A stretch of 20,086 nucleotides of DNA from JANPCX01 sp046049865 (GCA_046049865.1 JBJOQO010000060.1:1-20086), one strand, 5' to 3'; positions 1-6,733 are shown, counted from the first letter of the stretch. Program-made: numbers and translations. Notes: generated by a model from the letters alone, not told the origin.

Positions 1-73
1 TCAAAGGTACCAGAAGCAGGGCTTGAATCGTCATGCGATCAGCCTCAGAAATGTGCGAGTAGTTTGTTCCCAT
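1..73 (-). mobile_element. IS30-family transposase, N-terminal fragment (runs off the window)
   Basis: Reading leftward from an ATG at 73-71 gives 24 codons without a stop up to the window edge. The residues begin MGTNYSHISEADRMTIQALL. This matches the usual opening of IS30-family transposases (a Y-[TS]-H-[LI]-[ST]-x-x-[ED]-R-x-x-I-x-x-L pattern leading into a helix-turn-helix that binds the element's ends). A weak purine run (AAGG) lies about 12 bases before the ATG. Only the first few percent of the expected protein of roughly 300-350 residues is visible, so I cannot say whether the transposase is intact. The family call rests on pattern memory over a short stretch. Confidence 0.6.
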
Positions 74-79
74 TGGAGT

Positions 80-104
80 GACACCTTACAGGTTGTAGGG
101 TGTC
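80..104. repeat. Short inverted repeat upstream of the transposase start
   Basis: GACACCTTACA (80-90) and TGTAGGGTGTC (94-104) are inverted copies with one mismatch (a G-T pair if RNA) around a 3-base loop GGT. It lies between the transposase start (73) and the start of the orphan ORF (100). It could belong to the end of the insertion sequence, or be an operator or hairpin that limits read-through into the transposase. The sequence alone does not decide. Confidence 0.5.
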
Positions 105-669
105 GCACTTCAAATTTGAGCTCGCCCCTTCTACCGCGCAGTCATTTGTGTTGAGTGCGCCCATAGTGTCAAAGCAGAAGGTTGGTGTATCCGAAGTGGA
201 ATACGGCTTGGCAGCAGGGATCTATCGTGCCGTTTACGAGAATGCCGACGGAACATTGTTTCAGGGGCCGGGGAGAAGCATTCTCCTTCACACTTCTCGC
301 GGCTTTCTTATCCAATCGGGCGGTGTTTTTGTTTCCCGGCAGGTAGGTGAGCCTCCAAGGCTCTACGTTCTTGCCCATCAAGATTTCCAATACTTCCCAG
401 ATCTCGCCGGCGCTCAAGAAGCGCAGCGTGTTGCAGTTGGCTCAACTGCCGGAACTGGTTCTTTGACGCCTCTTGATACGACACAGGTGAACCTCGGCGC
501 TCCGCCAAACACGGTCCCTCAAGCCGCTGGACAGAGTATCGGCTACGCCATTGTTGGTGCTCTAGCCGCAGCTGATATCGAAAAAGAACGCGGAAAGCCA
601 CTCTCTATGTTCCATGTCGACAACGAAGTACTTCGCATTGCAATCGCGAAACGCGGGACAGGAAACTAG
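100..669 (+). CDS. Unrecognised protein, possibly 5'-truncated by an IS
   Basis: The open frame of 189 codons starts at GTG 100; an in-frame stop at 79-81 excludes a longer version. I do not recognise the family. There is no obvious signal peptide, no convincing membrane segment and no catalytic motif that I can name. The middle has alternating hydrophobic/polar stretches (IYRAVYENADGTLFQGPG, SRGFLIQSGGVFVS) that suggest beta structure, followed by a low-complexity Gly/Thr/Pro-rich part and an alpha-helical end. The first nine codons overlap the inverted repeat and possible IS end, so the native start may be lost or lie downstream (several GTG codons, no ATG until near the C-terminus). No good ribosome binding site precedes 100. 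It could be a gene remnant read from IS sequence. The coding call is moderate, the start is poor and the function is unknown. Confidence 0.45.
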   Translation: MSHFKFELAPSTAQSFVLSAPIVSKQKVGVSEVEYGLAAGIYRAVYENADGTLFQGPGRSILLHTSRGFLIQSGGVFVSRQVGEPPRLYVLAHQDFQYFPDLAGAQEAQRVAVGSTAGTGSLTPLDTTQVNLGAPPNTVPQAAGQSIGYAIVGALAAADIEKERGKPLSMFHVDNEVLRIAIAKRGTGN

Positions 670-706
670 GATCGTCTCCGTCAATCAAATGCGGCGACGC
701 ATGTGT

Positions 707-2248
707 CTAAATTTTCCCGTTCCCCACCCCAAACATCGCCTCAATCAAGTCCGCCGCTCGCAGCGGCTGCACGCCAGCCCGCTCGGCGGCCAAGCCGTGC
801 AGATAAACCGAGGCCAGGCATGTTTGCAGCGCCAATGCCTTGTCACTGAGTCCAGGATAAGAATCGTTGCGCCGCGCGGCCCAGCTCCCTGCGAGCCAAC
901 CCGCCAAGACGTCGCCTGTGCCCGCAGTGGCCAAGGCGGCATTGCCTGTGCTGTTGATCCAGGGTTCGATTTGCATGGCTGCGGGTGCGGCCACCACCGT
1001 TCCGGATCCTTTGAGCACCACCATCGCCCCGGTTTGATCGGCCAGTTGCGAGGCCGCCGCCAGCCGTGAGGCTTGTACGTCGGCCACTTGGCAGCTCAGC
1101 AACCGCGCGGCTTCCAGGGGGTGTGGTGTGAGCACGGTGGCAAAAGTTTTGTGCGCCCGGTTTTGCAGCAGCCGCATCAGCATCGTGTCTTGGGCGATGG
1201 CGTTCAGGGCGTCTGCGTCCAGCACCAAACGGGGGGCGGCACTCAGCAGCCGGGGCAGTGTTGCGGCAATGGCGTCGCCCCCGCCGCAGCCTGCGAGCAC
1301 CGTGCAGCGTGCCAGCGTTTCGGGTGAGTCAGGCCATGTCGCGGGGCGCTGCATCAATTCGGGCCGCTCGGGATCCCAGGCGCTTGTTCCGCCGTCTTGC
1401 ATGCTGACGTAAACACGGCCACTGCCAGCGGCCAGTGCGGCGCGTGCCGCGAGGTGGGCGGCACCCGCCATGCCGCTGGCTCCGCCCACCACCAGGGTAT
1501 CGCCCCGGCTGCCTTTGTGTGCGCTGTGCTGCGCCGGTGGTGCGCGCAGACTGTCCTGGCCGATCAGGTTGGCATCGGCGGGTTCTTCTCCCGACTGGCC
1601 CAAATTGGCGAAATACACCAGCCCGGCGTGGTCGCGGCCCTGGGCAGTGAACAAACCTGGTTTGAGGGTGAGTAGCGACAACGTGTGTGTGGCGCGCACG
1701 GCGGTCTCGCCCCACAAACGGCCGGTGTCGCCGCACAAGCCTGAGGGCAAATCCACGGCCAACACGGGGCAGCGGCAGTGGTTCAGCGCCGCGATGCACT
1801 CGGCCAAAACGCCTTGGGGTGCCCGGCTGGAGCCCAGGCCCAACAGGGCATCGATGGCTAAGTCAGATGTTTCCAGATCGCCTGCTGCCAATGGCAGCGT
1901 GTGCTCGAACACTTGGACACCGACGGCCAAGGCCCGCTGGCGTGCGTCAGCCGCATCGGTGGGCAAACCCGAAGGCGTGCGCACTTCACTTACACGCACG
2001 TCTTTTCCTGCCGCATGCAAATGCAAGGCGGCCTCCCAGCCGTCACCGCCGTTGTTGCCCGGGCCCGTGGCCACCCAAATCACTCGGGCGTGAGGGGCTA
2101 TGGCCAAAGCCAATCTGGCAACTTCCAGGCCTGCTCTGCGCATCAGGGTGTGTGGGGGCAGGGTGGCTGCCAGCGCGGCCTCCATGCGACGTGTGCTGGC
2201 ACTGCCGTGCAGTGGCGTGGTGGTGAGGGCGGGAAGGGCGGTTTGCAT
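707..2248 (-). CDS. nnr: Bifunctional NAD(P)H-hydrate epimerase / ADP-dependent dehydratase
   Basis: This is a metabolite-repair enzyme: the N-terminal domain (YjeF_N, NnrE) interconverts R- and S-forms of hydrated NAD(P)H, and the C-terminal domain (NnrD, ribokinase-like) dehydrates the S-form using ADP. With the start used here (513 residues), the epimerase motif GPGNNGGDG is at 62-70, followed by the DLPSG stretch. The dehydratase half begins near residue 240 with the HKGSRGDTLVVGGASGMAGA region, then LDADALNAI, LTPHPLEAARLL, VLKGSGTVV and the ATAGTGDVLAG nucleotide site. The frame is open upstream to 2368, but that extension runs through the inverted-repeat region and looks non-coding. 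ATG 2248 and ATG 2263 are both possible; 2248 leaves about 19 residues before the first conserved helix. Neither has a clear Shine-Dalgarno. The gene diverges from rpsB. A 5-bp stem with a GCGA loop lies just past the stop (689-702) but lacks a T-tract. Confidence 0.93.
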   Translation of the reverse strand: MQTALPALTTTPLHGSASTRRMEAALAATLPPHTLMRRAGLEVARLALAIAPHARVIWVATGPGNNGGDGWEAALHLHAAGKDVRVSEVRTPSGLPTDAADARQRALAVGVQVFEHTLPLAAGDLETSDLAIDALLGLGSSRAPQGVLAECIAALNHCRCPVLAVDLPSGLCGDTGRLWGETAVRATHTLSLLTLKPGLFTAQGRDHAGLVYFANLGQSGEEPADANLIGQDSLRAPPAQHSAHKGSRGDTLVVGGASGMAGAAHLAARAALAAGSGRVYVSMQDGGTSAWDPERPELMQRPATWPDSPETLARCTVLAGCGGGDAIAATLPRLLSAAPRLVLDADALNAIAQDTMLMRLLQNRAHKTFATVLTPHPLEAARLLSCQVADVQASRLAAASQLADQTGAMVVLKGSGTVVAAPAAMQIEPWINSTGNAALATAGTGDVLAGWLAGSWAARRNDSYPGLSDKALALQTCLASVYLHGLAAERAGVQPLRAADLIEAMFGVGNGKI

Positions 2249-2303
2249 CGGAGGTTGAACCATGTTGAACCGCAAGGAGGCTGTCGGGCTGTGGGATGGG
2301 CCT

Positions 2304-2407
2304 GGGCCGGGGAGAGTTCCGCTGCCAGGCGAGGCGTCGGCGAGGCGTGGGGTAGGGCCCCACAACAAGCCGACAACGACGCATGGCAGCGGAACTCTCC
2401 CCGGCCC
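2304..2407. repeat. Inverted-repeat arm A of the three-way structure
   Basis: The 24 bases at 2304-2327 are the exact reverse complement of 2384-2407. Inside, GCGTCG (2334-2339) pairs with CGACGC (2377-2382), and GTGGGG (2347-2352) pairs with CCCCAC (2358-2363) as an apical hairpin. There is also an imperfect tandem copy of GCGAGGCGT (2329-2337 and 2340-2348). Confidence 0.85.
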
Positions 2408-2412
2408 TTCGG

Positions 2413-2514
2413 GTTGAAACAGGAAAGGGGCTGATCCGTCGCAAGCAAATGCGCGCCATGCCGCCCGGCATGGCTGTGCTTTGCGCCTAGGCTGAGCCCC
2501 TTTCCTGATTCAAC
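2413..2514. repeat. Inverted-repeat arm B of the three-way structure
   Basis: The 20 bases at 2413-2432 pair with 2495-2514 with a single mismatch; the core CAGGAAAGGGGCT (2420-2432) is exact against 2495-2507. The apex is a perfect 9-bp hairpin, GCCATGCCG (2455-2463) against CGGCATGGC (2466-2474). The stretches between are imperfectly symmetric, so nearly the whole arm is a degenerate palindrome of about 100 bp. Confidence 0.85.
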
Positions 2515-2557
2515 GCAGGCCCATCCCACAGCCCGACAGCCTCCTAGTCCTTCATGC

Positions 2558-2580
2558 AAGCCGTGCTAGAATCTGCGGGT
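2558..2580 (+). promoter_or_regulatory. Predicted extended -10 promoter of the rpsB operon
   Basis: TAGAAT at 2567-2572 is one base from the sigma-70 consensus TATAAT and is preceded by TGC (2564-2566), the extended -10 motif. No good TTGACA-like -35 lies at 16-18 bases; the expected position (about 2544-2549) falls on the end of the outer inverted repeat. A start of transcription near 2579 would give a leader of about 140 bases. This is a prediction from motif only. Confidence 0.55.
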
Positions 2581-2720
2581 TTACCTCAGGGCTGCCGGAT
2601 TTGCCGCCGCCTGGATGGGGAAACAAATCGCGAATCCAGCCACCAAAAGGTGCGGCCAACCCGTTTCACAGGGCGAGTCGTTCAGGCCGGATTCTAGAAC
2701 CAACCTTTGGAGAATCTCCT
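2579..2720 (+). promoter_or_regulatory. rpsB 5' leader, possibly structured
   Basis: This is the untranslated stretch between the predicted promoter and the rpsB ATG. It can form CTGGAT (2611-2616) with ATCCAG (2634-2639) and, in competition, GATTTG (2598-2603) with CAAATC (2624-2629). A GCCGC/GCGGC pairing (2606-2610 with 2652-2656) and a small CACC-AAAA-GGTG hairpin (2641-2652) are also possible. In E. coli ribosomal protein S2 represses rpsB-tsf through this region; whether that holds here is inference. The open frame upstream of 2721 is judged non-coding. Confidence 0.35.
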
Positions 2721-3467
2721 ATGTCAGTCACCATGCGTGAAATGCTGGAAGCCGGTGTGCACTTTGGCCACCAAACTCGCTTCTGGAACCCCAAGATGGC
2801 TCCGTACATCTACGGCCATCGCAACAAAATCCACATCATCAACCTCGAGAAGACGCAGCCGCTCTTCAACGACGCGTTGAAATTCGTGCGCCAACTCGCT
2901 GCCAAGCGCGGCACCATTTTGATGGTTGGCACCAAGCGCCAAGCGCGTGAAGTGGTCGCTTCTGAGGCTGCACGTGCTGGCATGCCTTTCGTTGACCAGC
3001 GCTGGTTGGGCGGCATGCTCACCAACTTCAAAACCGTTAAAGGTTCTTTGAAGCGCCTGAAAGAAATGCAAGCGCAAATTGAAGCCGGCACCGAAATCCG
3101 CATCAAAAAAGAAGCGCTGATGTTCGAGCGTGAATTGGCCAAGCTGGAAAAAGACATCGGTGGCATTCAAAACATGAATGCTTTGCCTGATGCACTTTTC
3201 GTGATTGACGTCGGTTACCACAAGATCGCTATCGCAGAAGCCAACAAGCTTGGTATTCCCGTGGTCGGTATCGTCGACTCCAACCACTCGCCTTTGGGTG
3301 TGGACTACGTCATTCCTGGCAACGACGACTCGGCCAAAGCCGTGGCACTGTATGCCCGCGCCATCGCTGATGCGGTGCTGGAAGGCAAAGCCAACGCCAC
3401 CAATGAAGTCGTGCAAGCTGTTGCTGCCGACGGTGATGAGTTTGTGGAAGTCAGCGAAGCCGCCTAA
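2721..3467 (+). CDS. rpsB: 30S ribosomal protein S2
   Basis: S2 is a structural protein of the small ribosomal subunit, needed for S1 binding and initiation. The 248-residue product has the standard opening MSVTMREMLEAGVHFGHQTR, then NPKMAPYIYGHRNKIHIINLEKT, the DQRWLGGMLTNFKTV block and the C-terminal PDALFVIDVGYHKIAIAEANKLGIPVVGIVDSN segment, followed by an acidic tail. The length is typical of bacterial S2. The open frame extends to 2601, but ATG 2721 matches the conserved N-terminus and has GGAG about nine bases upstream. It is the first gene of a + strand operon; tsf follows after a 132-base gap that contains a terminator-like structure. Confidence 0.98.
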   Translation: MSVTMREMLEAGVHFGHQTRFWNPKMAPYIYGHRNKIHIINLEKTQPLFNDALKFVRQLAAKRGTILMVGTKRQAREVVASEAARAGMPFVDQRWLGGMLTNFKTVKGSLKRLKEMQAQIEAGTEIRIKKEALMFERELAKLEKDIGGIQNMNALPDALFVIDVGYHKIAIAEANKLGIPVVGIVDSNHSPLGVDYVIPGNDDSAKAVALYARAIADAVLEGKANATNEVVQAVAADGDEFVEVSEAA

Positions 3468-3470
3468 AAA

Positions 3471-3519
3471 AGCCCCTCTCACGAAAGCGGTGAACGCGCC
3501 GTGAGAACCAAAAGGGGCT
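3471..3519 (+). promoter_or_regulatory. Alternative hairpin competing with the rpsB-tsf terminator
   Basis: Starting three bases after the rpsB stop, AGCCCCT (3471-3477) can pair with AGGGGCT (3513-3519), with an inner stem CTCACG (3478-3483) against CGTGAG (3500-3505). The right strand of the outer stem uses the same GGGG bases (3514-3517) as the downstream terminator hairpin, so the two folds exclude each other, as in an antiterminator/terminator pair. Confidence 0.5.
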
Positions 3520-3537
3520 GATTCATCCCCTTTTTTT
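3510..3537 (+). terminator. Rho-independent terminator/attenuator between rpsB and tsf
   Basis: AAAAGGGG (3510-3517) pairs with CCCCTTTT (3527-3534) around a 9-base loop, and the T-run continues to 3537. This is a classical intrinsic terminator shape. Because tsf and the downstream genes follow on the same strand with no strong promoter of their own that I can see, it probably acts as a partial terminator giving more rpsB than tsf transcript. E. coli rpsB-tsf is also known to have an intercistronic terminator-like structure. A further hairpin, GCTGCC (3558-3563) with GGCAGC (3573-3578), lies before the tsf ribosome binding site. Confidence 0.7.
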
Positions 3538-3599
3538 CAAGTCAAATCGAAATTCGTGCTGCCAATCCTGTCGGCAGCCAGCTTAAACGGAGAAACAAC

Positions 3600-4520
3600 A
3601 TGCCTGCCATTACCGCCAGCCTGGTCGCCGAACTGCGCGCCAAAACCGATGCCCCCATGATGGAGTGCAAAAAAGCCTTGACCGAAGCCGATGGCGACAT
3701 GGCCAAAGCGGAAGAGTTGCTGCGCGTCAAGCTCGGCAGCAAGGCCGGCAAAGCGTCTGCCCGTGTCACGGCAGAGGGTGTTGTGGCAGCTGTGGTTGAA
3801 GGCCAGGTCGGCGCCATGGTGGAAGTGAACTGCGAAACCGACTTCGTCACCAAAAACGATTCCTTCTTGGCGTTCTCACGCGCCTGCGCCGAATTGATTG
3901 CCAAGAGCAGCCCCGCCGACGTGGCTGCGCTGTCGGCGCTGGCCTACAGCCAAGACGGTTTCGGCCCGACGCTGGAAGATGTTCGCAAAGGTCTGATCGG
4001 CAAGATCGGCGAGAACATGTCCATTCGTCGCTTCAAGCGTTTTGGCGGCGGCAGCAAGTTGGCCAGCTACCTGCACGGCACCCGCATCGGTGTGGTGGTG
4101 GAGTTTGACGGCGACGAAACGGCCGCCAAGGACGTCGCCATGCACGTTGCTGCGATGAAGCCCGTATCCCTGTCCTCGAACGACGTGCCCGCCGACTTGA
4201 TCGAAAAAGAGCGTGCCGTGGCAGCTGGCAAAGCCGCCGAAGATGCCAAAGAAGCGCAAGCTGCTGGCAAGGCTGTTCAGTCCGCTGAAATCGTCGCCAA
4301 GCGCATTGAAGGCTCGGTGCAGAAGTACCTCAAGGAAGTCAGCCTGTTCAACCAAACTTTTGTCAAGAACGACAAACAAACGGTCGAACAAATGCTCAAA
4401 GCAGCCAGCACCACGGTGAAGGGTTTCACCCTTTATGTCGTAGGTGAAGGCATTGAGAAAAAGGTGGATGACTTCGCCGCAGAAGTTGCCGCGCAAGTGG
4501 CCGCAGCCAAAGGCGGTTGA
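3600..4520 (+). CDS. tsf: Translation elongation factor Ts
   Basis: EF-Ts recycles EF-Tu by catalysing exchange of GDP for GTP in the cytoplasm. The 306-residue product starts MPAITASLVAELRAKTDAPM and has the N-terminal UBA-like helices (about 1-50) and the conserved TDFV motif at 80-83 within VNCETDFVTKND, which contacts EF-Tu. The two core repeats follow, with a helical, Ala/Lys-rich coiled-coil stretch (about 200-240). The start ATG 3600 is preceded by GGAG at 3589-3592 with good spacing. The length is slightly above the E. coli protein (283). It is co-oriented with rpsB and pyrH, the usual order. Confidence 0.98.
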   Translation: MPAITASLVAELRAKTDAPMMECKKALTEADGDMAKAEELLRVKLGSKAGKASARVTAEGVVAAVVEGQVGAMVEVNCETDFVTKNDSFLAFSRACAELIAKSSPADVAALSALAYSQDGFGPTLEDVRKGLIGKIGENMSIRRFKRFGGGSKLASYLHGTRIGVVVEFDGDETAAKDVAMHVAAMKPVSLSSNDVPADLIEKERAVAAGKAAEDAKEAQAAGKAVQSAEIVAKRIEGSVQKYLKEVSLFNQTFVKNDKQTVEQMLKAASTTVKGFTLYVVGEGIEKKVDDFAAEVAAQVAAAKGG

Positions 4521-4540
4521 TCTTTTCTTTTTGACGCAGC

Positions 4541-4575
4541 GGTGGCAGGTCGCGGGGTTCCAACGAACTGCCACC
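4541..4575 (+). repeat. Hairpin between tsf and pyrH
   Basis: GGTGGCAG (4541-4548) is the exact reverse complement of CTGCCACC (4568-4575), with a few further possible pairs inside. No T-tract follows, so it is not a typical intrinsic terminator. It may stabilise the tsf mRNA end or slow RNA polymerase before pyrH. Confidence 0.5.
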
Positions 4576-4621
4576 ACGTTAGACTTCTCTCTCATCATCC
4601 ATTGAAGAAAGTGCGCCCCGC

Positions 4622-5332
4622 ATGCCTGCATACAAGCGAATACTTCTGAAGCTGTCTGGTGAAGCGCTGATGGGCGACGATGCCTATGGCATCAACCGGG
4701 CCACCATTGTTCGTATGGTGCGCGAGGTGCAAGAGGTGACGCAGCTGGGCTGCGAGGTGGCGGTGGTCATCGGCGGCGGCAATATTTTCCGAGGCGTTGC
4801 GGGTGGTTCCGTCGGCATGGACCGTGCCACCGCCGACTACATGGGGATGTTGGCCACCGTGATGAATGCCCTGGCCTTGGCTGACACGATGCGCCAAGAG
4901 GGCATGACGGCCCGGGTGATGTCAGCCATCGCTATTGAACAGGTTGTTGAGCCCTATGTGCGCCCGAAGGCGCTGCAATACCTGGAAGAAGGCAAGATCG
5001 TCGTCTTCGCCGCTGGTACGGGCAATCCTTTTTTCACCACCGACACCGCTGCCGCTCTGCGCGGTGCAGAGATCGGTGCGGAAGTGGTTCTCAAGGCCAC
5101 CAAGGTCGATGGCGTTTATACCGCTGACCCGAAGAAAGATCCCAGCGCTACGCGCTACACCACCATCAGTTTTGACGAGGCCATCGCCAAGAACTTGCAG
5201 GTGCTCGACGCCACAGCGTTTGCGCTGTGCCGCGACCAAAAACTCCCGATCAAAGTCTTCAGTATTTTTAAACCCGGCGCACTCAAACGTGTCGTGCTGG
5301 GTGAGGACGAGGGCACCCTCGTTCACGTTTGA
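4622..5332 (+). CDS. pyrH: Uridylate kinase (UMP kinase)
   Basis: It phosphorylates UMP to UDP with ATP in pyrimidine nucleotide synthesis; the bacterial enzyme is a hexamer of the amino-acid-kinase fold. The 236-residue product shows KLSGEAL near residues 10-16, the GGGN phosphate loop at 51-54, MDRATADYMGMLATVMNAL at 66-84 and GTGNPFFTTDTAA at 132-144 (UMP binding). The block KATKVDGVYTADPKKDP follows. The length fits the family (E. coli 241). ATG 4622 has only a weak purine-rich site (AAGAAAG, about 11 bases upstream). It lies 101 bases after tsf and 23 bases before frr. Confidence 0.98.
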   Translation: MPAYKRILLKLSGEALMGDDAYGINRATIVRMVREVQEVTQLGCEVAVVIGGGNIFRGVAGGSVGMDRATADYMGMLATVMNALALADTMRQEGMTARVMSAIAIEQVVEPYVRPKALQYLEEGKIVVFAAGTGNPFFTTDTAAALRGAEIGAEVVLKATKVDGVYTADPKKDPSATRYTTISFDEAIAKNLQVLDATAFALCRDQKLPIKVFSIFKPGALKRVVLGEDEGTLVHV

Positions 5333-5355
5333 ACCAGGCCGTCTCAGGAAATGCC

Positions 5356-5916
5356 ATGACCACAGCTGAAATTCAAAAAAACACCGAACAAAAGATGGGC
5401 CGCTCGATCGAGGCCCTGAAGAACGAGTTGCAAAAGATTCGCACCGGCCGCGCCCACCCCGGTATCCTGGATCAGGTCAACGTGGACTACTACGGCTCCA
5501 TGGTGCCCATCGGGCAGGTCGCCAACGTGACTTTGTTAGATGCTCGCACCATCAGTGTGCAGCCCTGGGAAAAAGGCATGGGTGCCAAAATTGAGAAGGC
5601 CATTCGTGAAAGCGATCTGGGCCTGAACCCCGCTTCCCAAGGTGATTTGATCCGCGTGCCCATGCCCGCTTTGACTGAAGAGCGCCGCAAGGACCTGACC
5701 AAGGTGGTTCGTAATGCTGGCGAGGATGCGCGTATTGCCGTGCGCAACCTGCGCCGAGACGCCAACGAGCAAGCCAAAAAAATGCTCAAGGAAAAATTGA
5801 TTTCGGAGGATGACGAACGTCGATCCCTGGAAGACTCGCAGAAACTCACCGATCGCTACATTGCAGAAGTGGATCGTTTGGTGGCGGCCAAAGAGGCCGA
5901 AGTGTTGGCTGTTTAG
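5356..5916 (+). CDS. frr: Ribosome recycling factor
   Basis: RRF, with EF-G, splits the post-termination ribosome so that it can be reused. The 186-residue product begins MTTAEIQKNTEQKMGRSIEALKNELQKIRTGRA and contains the PGILDQVNVDYYGSMVPIGQVANV domain II entry and the long C-terminal helices (LTEERRKDLTKVVRNAGEDARIAVRNLRRDANEQ). The frame opens 27 bases earlier at 5329, but ATG 5356 gives the standard family length and has AGGAA six bases upstream. It follows pyrH directly, as in most proteobacteria. Confidence 0.98.
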   Translation: MTTAEIQKNTEQKMGRSIEALKNELQKIRTGRAHPGILDQVNVDYYGSMVPIGQVANVTLLDARTISVQPWEKGMGAKIEKAIRESDLGLNPASQGDLIRVPMPALTEERRKDLTKVVRNAGEDARIAVRNLRRDANEQAKKMLKEKLISEDDERRSLEDSQKLTDRYIAEVDRLVAAKEAEVLAV

Positions 5917-5978
5917 CACTGCGTTTTGACACTGGCTTTTACGGACACCCCAACGCGCTTTCGGCCCTGTCCGCCCAC

Positions 5979-6731
5979 ATGTCTGCCAATACATCCAATG
6001 CTGTGCCCGCCCGGCCACGCCACATCGGCATCGTGATGGACGGCAATGGCCGCTGGGCCAAACGCCGTTTCATGCCGCGTTACTTCGGCCACAAATACGG
6101 TGTTGACGCCTTGGTCAAGGTGGTCCTCGCCTGCGCTGACCGGGGTGTGGACTACCTGACAGTGTTTGCCTTCTCTTCGGAGAATTGGAAACGCCCCTCA
6201 GACGAAGTATCTGGACTCATGGGTTTGGTCATGATTGGAGTGACCAAATACCTGTCCAGGCTGGCCACACAAGGGGTGCGCATTCGCATCATTGGCGACC
6301 GTGACGCGGTTCCTGAGAAACTGCGCAAGGTTTGGGAAGAGGTGGAGAGCACCACCGAACACAACACCCGCATCACGCTATCGGTGGCCTTCAATTACGG
6401 CGGCCGCTGGGACGTGGTGCAGGCCTGCAAACGTGCCATGCTGGACGGTGTCGCTTCGCACGAGTTGAACGAGGCGTGTTTGTCGCGGTACATGGCGCTG
6501 AGTTATGCCCCCGACCCGGATCTCATCATTCGCACCGGTGGCGAAAAGCGCATCAGCAATTTTTTGCTGTGGCAAGCAGCCTACGCCGAGCTGGTGTTTA
6601 CCGACTGCCTGTGGCCCGCGTTTGGCGAGGCAGAGCTTGATGCGGCTTTGATGGATTTTGCGCGGCGTGACCGCCGGTTCGGACTGCTCAAAGACAGCCC
6701 ACCGATTGCCAACGTGTCTGCGAACGCGTGA
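5979..6731 (+). CDS. uppS: Undecaprenyl diphosphate synthase (cis-prenyltransferase)
   Basis: It adds eight isopentenyl units to farnesyl diphosphate to make the C55 lipid carrier used for peptidoglycan and O-antigen. The 250-residue product shows HIGIVMDGNGRWAK with the catalytic Asp at 21, FGHKYGV, SSENWKRP at 66-73, SVAFNYGGRWD and the C-terminal RTGGEKRISNFLLWQAAYAEL (185-205) that binds isopentenyl diphosphate. All key residues are present. The ATG start has no clear Shine-Dalgarno. Its stop overlaps the possible GTG start of cdsA. Together with dxr it places isoprenoid-carrier synthesis in this operon. Confidence 0.97.
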   Translation: MSANTSNAVPARPRHIGIVMDGNGRWAKRRFMPRYFGHKYGVDALVKVVLACADRGVDYLTVFAFSSENWKRPSDEVSGLMGLVMIGVTKYLSRLATQGVRIRIIGDRDAVPEKLRKVWEEVESTTEHNTRITLSVAFNYGGRWDVVQACKRAMLDGVASHELNEACLSRYMALSYAPDPDLIIRTGGEKRISNFLLWQAAYAELVFTDCLWPAFGEAELDAALMDFARRDRRFGLLKDSPPIANVSANA

Positions 6732-6733
6732 CC

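Larger units (their letters stand above)
2275..2545. repeat. Nested inverted repeats forming a potential three-way junction
   Basis: The 30 bases at 2275-2304 are the exact reverse complement of 2516-2545. This outer stem encloses two further palindromic arms of almost equal size, 2304-2407 and 2413-2514, listed separately. Together they make a 271-bp structure with one long stem and two long arms. Perfect arms of 24-30 bp cannot be expected by chance in this length. It lies between the start of nnr and the rpsB promoter; its right end abuts the -35 region. No transposase and no clear target-site duplication is visible. It could be a palindromic intergenic repeat, a compound mobile repeat, or a bidirectional terminator/insulator at the DNA or RNA level. 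Confidence 0.9.

Noticed and set aside
2329..2348. Tandem GCGAGGCGT copies as a possible repeat array
   Set aside because: There are only two copies, inside a palindrome arm; too few for a tandem array or CRISPR.
2249..2368. N-terminal extension of nnr on the minus strand
   Set aside because: The extension translates the palindromic repeat (Pro/Gly/Ser-rich) and precedes the family start; ATG 2248 or 2263 is more likely.
2601..2720. 40-codon N-terminal extension of rpsB
   Set aside because: The S2 N-terminus is highly conserved and starts at ATG 2721, with GGAG at the right distance.
5925..5930. TTGACA box upstream of uppS
   Set aside because: No -10-like hexamer lies 16-18 bases downstream (the sequence there is CCCCAA-like), so a promoter is not supported.
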